A stretch of 43,281 bases of DNA, taken from the NCBI RefSeq assembly GCF_026130045.1, contig NZ_JAIBNX010000040.1, forward strand, positions 1-43,281, in the 5' to 3' direction. The position numbers and the translations under genes were made by a program. This stretch comes from Micromonospora sp. CPCC 205371 (GTDB taxonomy: Bacteria; Actinomycetota; Actinomycetes; Mycobacteriales; Micromonosporaceae). Positions 25,386 through 32,308 of the stretch are shown piece by piece. Under the pieces are notes generated by a model. That model was not told the DNA's origin. It worked only from the letters and a program-made list of their open reading frames with translations, and searched no databases. Numbering within the stretch: position 1 is the first letter of the stretch; each line of letters opens with the position of its first letter.

Positions 25386-26573
25386 ATGGTGACCGTGCGC
25401 AGGAACATCACCGTCGTCGCGGCTCTGGCCCTCGCGGTGACCGTGTTCCTCTATTTCACGATGATCCGCCACGGCTTCTTCGACCTGCAGGTCTACTACG
25501 GCGCGGTCAACTACCAGGTGCACGACGGCGGCGAGATCTACGACTGGCTCAAGCGGGGCAGCCGGTACGGATTCACGTATCCGCCGTTCGCGGTGCTGGC
25601 GATGCTGCCGATGGCGTACGTGTCGTGGCCGCTGGCCATGGTGATCAGCGTGACCCTGGCGGTGGTCACCGGTGGGCTGCTGCTGTGGTGGCTCGTCGAC
25701 CCGATCGCCCGCCGGGAGGGCTGGACCCGCTGGTACGCCTTCGCGATCGCCGTGTGCCTGGCCGCCGCGTTCGAGCCGATGCGGGAGACGGTCACGTTCG
25801 GGCAGGTCAACACGCTCCTGCTGTTTTTGGTGGCCGCCGACCTGCTGTGGCTGGTGGCGCGCGACAGCCGCTGGGCGGGCGTCGGCGTGGGGCTCGCCAC
25901 AGCGATCAAGCTGACACCGGGCATCTTTATCGTGTACCTGCTGGTCACCAAGCGGTGGCGTGCGGCGTTCGTCGCGAGCGGCACGGCGGCGGGCGCGACG
26001 GTACTGGCCGCCGCGGTCGCGCCGGACTCGTCGCGGGAATTCTGGACGCAGGCGCTGTGGAACACCGACCGGATCGGCTCGCTGTCGTTCGTGTCGAACC
26101 AGTCGCTTCAGGGTGTCGTGGCGCGGCTCGACCCGACGCATCCGAGCCGGGCGCTGTGGCTCGTGCTGGTGCTGCTCACCCTCGCGGTCTGGGTGTGGCG
26201 GGTGCGGGGCGCCGACGCGAAGACGGGCCTGGCCCTGACCGGCGTCGTGCAGGGCCTGATCAGCCCGGTCACTTGGATACATCACCTGGTGTGGCTGCTG
26301 CCGGCGCTGATCCTGCTGTTCGACCGGGCGCTCGCCGCTCGCGATCGCCGGCGCCTCGGCTTCGCGCTCTTCGCGTACGGGCTGCTTATAAGCCGCTTTG
26401 TCTGGATTTGGGAGCGCGGCTCCGGCGGGGTGACCGGTTTCCTGGGTAGCAACGCATACGTCTGGGTGAGCATCGCCTTACTGTTCGTCGTCCCTGCCCG
26501 CGATCCGGTGGAGCCACCGCTCTCCGATTGGGCCTCCGCCAGCGGGCGGCGTGAGCGCATTGTGAAGGCATGA
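25386..26573 (+). CDS. GT87 (DUF2029) membrane glycosyltransferase
   Basis: A 395-residue polytopic protein with about nine to ten membrane helices. The signature acidic residue is in RHGFFDLQVYYGAV (near residue 33), followed by YGFTYPPFAVLAMLP, TFGQVNTLLLFLV and ATAIKLTPGIF, typical of the actinobacterial polyprenyl-phosphomannose-dependent alpha-mannosyltransferases (PimE/MptC group). It probably adds mannose to a lipid glycan on the outer membrane face. One TTA codon occurs at 26478-26480. Its start is only about 20 bp from the divergent membrane gene. It overlaps the decarboxylase gene by ATGA. Confidence 0.88.
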   Translation: MVTVRRNITVVAALALAVTVFLYFTMIRHGFFDLQVYYGAVNYQVHDGGEIYDWLKRGSRYGFTYPPFAVLAMLPMAYVSWPLAMVISVTLAVVTGGLLLWWLVDPIARREGWTRWYAFAIAVCLAAAFEPMRETVTFGQVNTLLLFLVAADLLWLVARDSRWAGVGVGLATAIKLTPGIFIVYLLVTKRWRAAFVASGTAAGATVLAAAVAPDSSREFWTQALWNTDRIGSLSFVSNQSLQGVVARLDPTHPSRALWLVLVLLTLAVWVWRVRGADAKTGLALTGVVQGLISPVTWIHHLVWLLPALILLFDRALAARDRRRLGFALFAYGLLISRFVWIWERGSGGVTGFLGSNAYVWVSIALLFVVPARDPVEPPLSDWASASGRRERIVKA

Positions 26574-27988
26574 GTGATCCGCTGCTCGACACCGACACGG
26601 ACGTCGTGCTGCACGAGGTCTACGCCGCCGCGACTCCGTACCTGGAAGCGCTGACCGACCGGCCCGTGCACGACCCGGCCACCGCGCCGCTGCTCGCCGA
26701 CCTCTCCGGAGAGCTGCCGGACAAAGGGGAGGGTTCGGCCGCCGCCGTGCGGCGGCTGCTTCGCATCGGCACCGCCACCGCCACGAACTCGGCCGGTCCC
26801 CGCTTCTACCACTTCGTGATCGGCGGTTCGACGCCTGCCGCGCTGGCCGGCGACTGGATCGCGTCGATGCTCGACCAGAACGCGGCCTTCCGGGCGTCGT
26901 CCGCGTTCGCCACCGAGGTGGAGACGGTGGCGCTGCGCTGGCTGCGCGAGCTCTTCGGGTTGCCCGAGCGGTACGGGGGCGCGCTGGTGGCGAGCGCGAC
27001 GTTCGCGAACTTCACCGGCCTCGCCGCGGCCACGCACTGGTGGGGCGAGCGGCACGGCGTCGACGTGGCCGCCGACGGCATCGCGGGGCTGCCCCGGATG
27101 CCGGTGCTGTCCGGCGGGTACCTGCACCCGAGCGCCCGCAAGGCCCTGCAGATGCTCGGGCACGGCGGTCAGAGCGTGGAGGTGTATGCCCGGGACGCGG
27201 TGGGCCGGGTGGACGTGGACGCGATCGAGCGACGGCTCGCTTCGTACGGTGGGCCCGCGGTGATCATCGGAAACGCGGGTGAGGTGAACGCCGGCGACTT
27301 CGACCCGGTCGACGAACTCGCGGACCTCGCGGAGCGGTACGGGGCCTGGCTGCACGTCGACGGGGCGTTCGGGATTTTCGCGGCGCTGTCACCCCGCACG
27401 GCGGGACTGGTGCGCGGGATCGAGCGCGCCGACTCCATCGCGTGCGACGCCCACAAGTGGCTCAACGTGCCCTACGAGAGCGGGTTCGCGTTCCTGCGTG
27501 ACCCGGCGCGGCTGGGCAGGGCGTTCGGTATGCCGGGCGCGGCGTACCTGCCAGGGCCGGACGACCCGGGTGGTGGGTACGCGATGCTCGGGCCGGAGTC
27601 GTCGCGGCGCGCGCGTTCGCTGCCCATCTGGGCCACGCTGGCGGCGTACGGGCGGGCCGGCTACCAGGCGATGGTGGAGCGCCACATCGACCTGGCCCAG
27701 CGCCTTGCCGGCCTGGTCGATGAGGCGCCCGACCTCGAACGCCTCGCCGACGTGCCGCTGTGCATCGTGTGCTTCCGGGCCAGCCCACCGGGCGTACCCG
27801 AATCGGTCCTCGACGGCCTGAACAAGCGGCTCGGCGAGGCGCTGATCGCGGACGGCCGCGTCTTCGCCGGCACCACCGTGTACGGCGGCCGGGTGGCGCT
27901 GCGCCCCGCGATCGTCAACTGGCGCACGACCGAACGCGACATCGACGAGTTCGTGGCTGTCGTCCGCGAACTCCTCGCCTCCCTGTGA
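26570..27988 (+). CDS. PLP-dependent group II decarboxylase/aminotransferase-like
   Basis: A 472-residue fold-type I PLP enzyme related to aromatic-amino-acid and glutamate decarboxylases. Features are NSAGPRFYHFVIGGSTPAAL, GGALVASATFANFTGLAAA, a YGAWLHVDGAFGIF region whose Asp binds the pyridine nitrogen, and the Schiff-base Lys in CDAHKWLNVPYESG (near residue 295). The substrate cannot be assigned. It overlaps the GT87 stop by 4 bp, so the two are translationally coupled although the functions look unrelated. The stop codon is inside palindrome copy 2. Confidence 0.88.
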   Translation: MSDPLLDTDTDVVLHEVYAAATPYLEALTDRPVHDPATAPLLADLSGELPDKGEGSAAAVRRLLRIGTATATNSAGPRFYHFVIGGSTPAALAGDWIASMLDQNAAFRASSAFATEVETVALRWLRELFGLPERYGGALVASATFANFTGLAAATHWWGERHGVDVAADGIAGLPRMPVLSGGYLHPSARKALQMLGHGGQSVEVYARDAVGRVDVDAIERRLASYGGPAVIIGNAGEVNAGDFDPVDELADLAERYGAWLHVDGAFGIFAALSPRTAGLVRGIERADSIACDAHKWLNVPYESGFAFLRDPARLGRAFGMPGAAYLPGPDDPGGGYAMLGPESSRRARSLPIWATLAAYGRAGYQAMVERHIDLAQRLAGLVDEAPDLERLADVPLCIVCFRASPPGVPESVLDGLNKRLGEALIADGRVFAGTTVYGGRVALRPAIVNWRTTERDIDEFVAVVRELLASL

Positions 27989-28038
27989 TCAGGGCGTCCC
28001 TCAAGTCGCTCTAACGACTTCAGGGACGCCCTGATCAC
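27985..28038. repeat. 54-bp palindrome, copy 2
   Basis: Identical to 23612-23665 except for one base in the right arm (CGACTTCAGG instead of CGACTTGAGG), giving one mismatched pair. It supplies the TGA (27986-27988) of the PLP enzyme and lies between that gene and the convergent glnA1. Confidence 0.95.
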
Positions 28039-28053
28039 GCAAGGGGGGACAAA

Positions 28054-28090
28054 CGTGAGGGCCGGTGCACCGAAGTGCACCGCCCTCACG
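28054..28090 (-). terminator. Hairpin terminator of glnA1
   Basis: Arms CGTGAGGGC-C-GGTGCAC and GTGCACC-GCCCTCACG pair over 16 bp with one bulged base and a four-base loop, 15 bp after the glnA1 stop. No T-tract is present. Confidence 0.75.
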
Positions 28091-28104
28091 ACCCGGACTT
28101 TCGA

Positions 28105-29529
28105 TTACACGTCGTAGTACATGGCGAACTCGTGCGGGGTCGGCCGCAGGCGGACCGGGTCGACCTCGTTTTCCCGCTTGTACGAGATCCAGGTCTCGAT
28201 CAGGTCGGGCGTGAACACGCCGCCCTCGAGCAGGAAGTCGTGGTCGGTCTCCAGCTTGTCGAGCACCTCGGGCAGCGAGCCCGGCACCTGCTTGACGTTG
28301 CCCCACTCCTCCGGGGGAAGGTCGTACAGGTCCTTGTCGATCGGCTCCGGCGGCTCGATCTTGCTCTTGATGCCGTCGATGCCGGCCATCATCATGGCCG
28401 AGAAGGCGAGGTACGGGTTGCTCGACGGGTCGGGCACCCGGAACTCGACGCGCTTGGCCTTGGCGTTGCTGCCCGTCACCGGGATGCGGGTGCAGGCGGA
28501 GCGGTTGCGCTGCGAGTAGACCAGGTTGACCGGGGCCTCGAAGCCCGGCACCAGCCGGCGGTAGGAGTTGACCGTCGGGTTGGTGAACGCGAGCAGCGAC
28601 GGCGCGTGGTGCAACAGACCGCCGATGTACCACCGGGCGGTGTCGGACAGGCCGGCGTAGCCGGTCTCGTCGTAGAACAGCGGCTCGCCGTTCAGCCACA
28701 GGCTCTGGTGGGTGTGCATGCCGGAGCCGTTGTCACCGAAGAGCGGCTTGGGCATGAACGTCGCGGTCTTGCCGGCGTGCCAGGCGGTGTTCTTCACGAT
28801 GTACTTGAACAACTGGAGCTGGTCGCCAGCGTGCAGCAGCGTGGAGAACTTGTAGTTGATCTCGGCCTGGCCGGCGGTGCCGACCTCGTGGTGCGCCCGC
28901 TCGACCGTGAAGCCCACCTTCAGCAGGTTGGTCACGACGTCATCGCGCAGGTCGGCGTAGTGGTCCTGCGGCGGCACCGGGAAGTAGCCGGACTTGTAGG
29001 CGGTCTTGTAGCCGCGGTTGCCACCCGGCTCGTCGGCGCCCGTGTTCCACGCGCCCTCGATCGAGTCGATGTAGTAGTAGGCGGCGTTGGCGCTGGTGTC
29101 GTGCCGGATCGAGTCGAAGATGTAGAACTCCGCCTCGGCGCCGAAGTAGGCGGTGTCGGCGATGCCGCTGGAGGCCAGGTAGGCCTCGGCCTTCTTGGCG
29201 ACGTTGCGCGGGTCACGCGAGTATGCCTCGCGGGTGAACGGGTCGTGGATGAAGAAGTTCAACGCCAGGGTCTTCTGCGCCCGGAACGGGTCGATGAAGG
29301 CGCTGGCGACGTCCGGCAGCAGCAGCATGTCGGACTCGTGGATCTGCTGGAAGCCACGGATCGACGAGCCATCAAAGGCGAGACCGTCCGTAAAAATGCT
29401 CTCGTCGACCGACTCGACCGGGGTGTTGAAGTGCTGCATGACACCCGGCAGGTCACAGAACCGTACGTCGACGAACTTCACGCCCTCGTCTTTGAGGTAC
29501 CGAAGGAGTTCCTCGGGATTGGCGAACAA
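28105..29529 (-). CDS. glnA: Glutamine synthetase type I (GlnA1)
   Basis: A 474-residue housekeeping GSI, condensing glutamate and ammonia with ATP in a cytoplasmic dodecamer. Signatures are [74 protein letters not shown] and [19 protein letters not shown]. The adenylylation site Y402 lies in [10 protein letters not shown] chose TTG 29529 because AGGAGG ends five bases upstream; GTG 29532 would be only two bases from it. A GlnR-like box lies about 83-120 bp upstream. This is the expected GlnE target, with Rv2220 and SCO2198 as counterparts. Confidence 0.96.
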   Translation of the reverse strand: MFANPEELLRYLKDEGVKFVDVRFCDLPGVMQHFNTPVESVDESIFTDGLAFDGSSIRGFQQIHESDMLLLPDVASAFIDPFRAQKTLALNFFIHDPFTREAYSRDPRNVAKKAEAYLASSGIADTAYFGAEAEFYIFDSIRHDTSANAAYYYIDSIEGAWNTGADEPGGNRGYKTAYKSGYFPVPPQDHYADLRDDVVTNLLKVGFTVERAHHEVGTAGQAEINYKFSTLLHAGDQLQLFKYIVKNTAWHAGKTATFMPKPLFGDNGSGMHTHQSLWLNGEPLFYDETGYAGLSDTARWYIGGLLHHAPSLLAFTNPTVNSYRRLVPGFEAPVNLVYSQRNRSACTRIPVTGSNAKAKRVEFRVPDPSSNPYLAFSAMMMAGIDGIKSKIEPPEPIDKDLYDLPPEEWGNVKQVPGSLPEVLDKLETDHDFLLEGGVFTPDLIETWISYKRENEVDPVRLRPTPHEFAMYYDV

Positions 29530-29611
29530 CACGTCCTCCTGGCACGTCGCTGAGCTAAATGGCGGCTGGGCCGCTGGTATTGCTGGCTGGTCGCGACGGT
29601 ATGGCTGTGCC

Positions 29612-29649
29612 GTTGCCCGGCCATGTCTCCATTGTTTCCGCCGTGTTAC
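29612..29649 (-). promoter_or_regulatory. GlnR-type box upstream of glnA1
   Basis: Read on the minus strand: GTAAC, six bases, GAAAC, six bases, GACAT, six bases, GCAAC. This matches the alternating GTNAC/GAAAC pentamers at 11-bp period that GlnR binds in actinobacteria. The first pair is perfect, the second pair imperfect. It sits 83-120 bp before the glnA1 start. Confidence 0.7.
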
Positions 29650-29753
29650 GTCACGCCGGAACCCGCACGTCCGCACCAGTGCATCCGAGGGGACGATACA
29701 CCCGCTCGGGCTCTCTGTGACCGGTCGCTTTCGGTCCGTCCCGAACTGCGGAC

Positions 29754-29759
29754 TACGCT
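29754..29759 (+). promoter_or_regulatory. -10 element of leaderless RDD gene
   Basis: TACGCT ends eight bases before the ATG at 29768, with no ribosome site between. Confidence 0.5.
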
Positions 29760-29767
29760 CGATCGAC

Positions 29768-30187
29768 ATGGCCACCGAATCCGTTTCCCCGCCTTCCGCA
29801 CCGGCTGGTGGATTCGAGCCGCCGAGCCTGGCGAAGCGGTTCGGCGCACTCGTGATCGACTGGGTGCTCTGCCTGCTCGTGTCCAATTTCTTCGGTGATC
29901 CACTGCGCGACGGATGGCCGCCGGTCGCCGTGTTGATCGCCGAGTACGGGCTCTTCATCGGCCTCTTCGCGCAGACGCCCGGAATGGCGATCACCAAGCT
30001 GCGATGCGTCTCCTTCTCCGACGGCGGGCGGATCGGCATCGTGCGCGCCCTGGTGCGCGGGGTGCTGCTGAGCCTGGTGGTGCCGGCGCTCATCATGGAT
30101 CCGAACAAGCGCGGGCTGCACGACAAGGCCGCCGGCTCGGTCATGGTCGACGCGGTGCCCGCCCAGCCAGCTCAGCCGAGGTCGTAG
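29768..30187 (+). CDS. RDD family membrane protein
   Basis: A 139-residue protein with a Pro/Ser-rich N-terminus and an RDD domain: the first helix ([18 protein letters not shown]) carries the conserved Arg and Asp, then helices near residues 55-75 and 92-115, with [10 protein letters not shown] and [12 protein letters not shown] at the usual places. RDD proteins may be transporters, but the role of this type next to glnA is unknown. The start is leaderless. The 3' end overlaps the convergent amidohydrolase gene by 16 bp. Confidence 0.88.
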   Translation: MATESVSPPSAPAGGFEPPSLAKRFGALVIDWVLCLLVSNFFGDPLRDGWPPVAVLIAEYGLFIGLFAQTPGMAITKLRCVSFSDGGRIGIVRALVRGVLLSLVVPALIMDPNKRGLHDKAAGSVMVDAVPAQPAQPRS

Positions 30188-31272
30188 ACCCGCCGCGCGT
30201 TGCCGTACCCGATCATCTCGGCGACGCGCTGGGCGTCCGCGGCGGACCACTCGCCGCTGGCGACCCGCTCGCCGAGCACCGCGCTCAGGGCGCGGCGCCA
30301 CAGCTCCGCGCCGAGGTAGTGCAGCTCCGCGGGGCCGAAGGCGTCGGAGGAGTACAGCATCTTCGCGAACGGGGCCAGCTCCAGCGCCTCGGCCAGCACG
30401 GCAGTGGCGGCGGCGCCGACATAGTTCAGCGCGAGCCCGACGTCGAAGTGCACGTGGGGGTACGCCTGCGCGAGGTACGCCGCGTGGCGGTGGAACGGGT
30501 AGCAGTGCAGCAGCAGGACGGGCACCCCGTGCGGCTCGACCAGCTCGAGAAACCGGGTCAGCAGCAGCGGATCGGCCCGGTGCAGGCGCAGGTCGGGATC
30601 GCCGAAGCCGGTGTGGATCTGCAGGGGCAGGCCGCGGTCGACACCCGCCCAGATGACGTGCCGCAGCAGTACCGGATCGGACAGCCGGCCGCCGCCCGCG
30701 CCGAGCCAGCGGGCGGCCGCCTCGGGGGCCTCGGGCCCCCTGGGGCGTGGCGGGTCGGAGGCGAGCCCGGACCGGTACGCGACGACGGGCCTGGCGGCCG
30801 GAGCCGCCATTGTGCGCTCGGTCAGGCGCTCGGCGTACCGGATGGAAAAATCCGCGGCCGCGACGTCCGTGAGCTCCTCAGCCACCGACTCCAGCCGGAC
30901 CACCTCACCCGCGACGGCGCCGGAGGCTTCGGCCATGCCGGCGGGGTCGAGCAGCTCGGCGGCCCGGAAGCCGGTCTCCACGAGAAAGTGCCGTACGCCG
31001 CTCGCGGCGAGGAACCGGCGGTTGACCTCGGCGGCGCCCAGATCTCGCCGGCGAGCGACATAGTCGCCGGGGTCGGCGTGCGGCCGCAGGTCGAGCAGCG
31101 GGGCGCAACAGCGCCGGATCGCGAACCCGAGCGGCGAGTCGAACGTGCTCATCCACGACGGCACCGGCCGGTCGGACTCGGTGATGGCGTCTTCGAACTC
31201 GGCCCGCGTCAGGTCGTCGCGCCGCGCGCCGTGCACGTGGTGATCGACCAGCGGCAGCGCCGCCAGCTCCAC
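30172..31272 (-). CDS. FluG-type amidohydrolase
   Basis: A 366-residue TIM-barrel amidohydrolase. The N-terminal PLVDHHVHG supplies the first metal histidines; QIHTGFGDPDLRL, VLLLHCYPFHRHAAYLA, VHFDVGLAL and MLYSSDAFGPAELHYLGAELWRRAL follow in the order seen in the N-terminal domain of FluG and its bacterial relatives. FluG-type amidohydrolases are often fused or linked to glutamine synthetases, and glnA1 is two genes away. The substrate is unknown; hydrolysis of a gamma-glutamyl or related amide is a guess. GTG 31272 starts three bases after the DUF4191 gene ends, so they form an operon. Confidence 0.85.
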   Translation of the reverse strand: MELAALPLVDHHVHGARRDDLTRAEFEDAITESDRPVPSWMSTFDSPLGFAIRRCCAPLLDLRPHADPGDYVARRRDLGAAEVNRRFLAASGVRHFLVETGFRAAELLDPAGMAEASGAVAGEVVRLESVAEELTDVAAADFSIRYAERLTERTMAAPAARPVVAYRSGLASDPPRPRGPEAPEAAARWLGAGGGRLSDPVLLRHVIWAGVDRGLPLQIHTGFGDPDLRLHRADPLLLTRFLELVEPHGVPVLLLHCYPFHRHAAYLAQAYPHVHFDVGLALNYVGAAATAVLAEALELAPFAKMLYSSDAFGPAELHYLGAELWRRALSAVLGERVASGEWSAADAQRVAEMIGYGNARRVYDLG

Positions 31273-31274
31273 GG

Positions 31275-31964
31275 TCAGCGGCCGCGTGTCTGGCGGAAGG
31301 CGCCCTTCGACGGCCGCATGTTCTTGGGAATCGCGCCCTTCGGCATCTGCGGGCGGGCGGTGAGCGCCTTCATGCGCTTGTCGAGCGCGTTGACGTCCTT
31401 ACCCGTGAGGTTGCGCGGCAGCCGCATGAGCGTCATCCGCAGCTTGCGAACGGACAGCTCGTCTTCGCCCTGGCCGACGACGTAGTCGTACAGCGGGGCG
31501 TTGCCGATCACCTTGGAGAGCCGCCGCTTCTCCTGGCCGAGCAGGCCGCGCACCCGCTGCGGGTTGCCCTCGGCGAGCAGGATCACGCCGGGGCGGCCGA
31601 TCACCAGGTGCACCATGTCCATCTGCGTGGTGGAGCTCACGGCCGGCGTCACCCGCCAGTCGCCGCGCATGTTCTCCACGAGCTGGGCGGCCGCGCCCGG
31701 CTGCCCCTCGGCGGCGTTCATCATCGCGGCGTTTGAGCGCAGGTTGAGCACGATCAGCACCGCGAGCAGCGAGAGGAGGATGCCTACCGGCAGCCACAGC
31801 CAGCCCCAGGTGATCACCGCGACGACCGTCAGCGCGATGGGGATGAGCACCGCCCCGGCGACCAAGGGCATGAACCACTTGTCGCGTTTGGCGGTGAACG
31901 AGAACACCATCCCGATCTGCTTCAGCCGCTGGCCGAACGAGACCTTCTCCTCGGGCTTTGCCAT
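31275..31964 (-). CDS. DUF4191 membrane protein (Rv2219-like)
   Basis: A 229-residue protein with a basic N-terminus, two adjacent membrane helices (about residues 33-75, ending VLIVLNLRSNAAMMNAAEGQ) and a cytoplasmic domain with GAAAQLVENMRGDWRVTPAV, LVIGRPGVILLAEG and a very basic C-terminal tail (PKNMRPSKGAFRQTRGR). It is conserved next to lipA and glnA in actinobacteria, with unknown function. ATG 31964 is leaderless: TAGACT (31972-31977, minus strand) ends seven bases upstream. Confidence 0.9.
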   Translation of the reverse strand: MAKPEEKVSFGQRLKQIGMVFSFTAKRDKWFMPLVAGAVLIPIALTVVAVITWGWLWLPVGILLSLLAVLIVLNLRSNAAMMNAAEGQPGAAAQLVENMRGDWRVTPAVSSTTQMDMVHLVIGRPGVILLAEGNPQRVRGLLGQEKRRLSKVIGNAPLYDYVVGQGEDELSVRKLRMTLMRLPRNLTGKDVNALDKRMKALTARPQMPKGAIPKNMRPSKGAFRQTRGR

Positions 31965-31971
31965 GCCCCGG

Positions 31972-31977
31972 AGTCTA
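31972..31977 (-). promoter_or_regulatory. -10 element of leaderless DUF4191 gene
   Basis: TAGACT on the minus strand, seven bases before the ATG at 31964. Confidence 0.5.
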
Positions 31978-32097
31978 GTGGCCGCGGTCAGTAAGTACCT
32001 TACCGGCGTAGGAGGGGCGGGTAAGGACCCCGCGAGCCCCGGATATGCGGCATCGCCCTCATGTGGCGGGGGTGCCTTCAGGCGAAGTGTGTAAGAC

Positions 32098-32268
32098 ATG
32101 AACACAGCAGATGTCCACTCCGTCCTGACCCTTCACCGTTACCGCACCGCCGAGCTGTACGCCGAGGCCGACCGCGAGCGGCTGGCCCGCGAGGTACCTC
32201 GGTCACGCTGGCTGCCCCGCTTCACACGGCGGCGGCGCGCCGCAACCCGCGCTCCGGCGATGTCCTAG
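32098..32268 (+). CDS. Small basic protein, unknown function
   Basis: A 56-residue frame: MNTADVHSVLTLHRYRTAEL, a helical AEADRERLAREV segment and an Arg-rich tail (RFTRRRRAATRAPAMS). The charge pattern and codon bias look coding, and ATG-to-TAG is complete. The start has only a weak purine stretch upstream (GCGAAG). It lies in the 344-bp gap between DUF4191 (divergent) and the LuxR/ATPase regulator, which starts 40 bp downstream. Similar short Arg-tailed proteins occur in actinobacteria, but I recognise no family name. Confidence 0.55.
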   Translation: MNTADVHSVLTLHRYRTAELYAEADRERLAREVPRSRWLPRFTRRRRAATRAPAMS

Positions 32269-32308
32269 CCGTGGAAATCAACGTGCGGTTTCGTCGGTGG
32301 GGCGTGTC

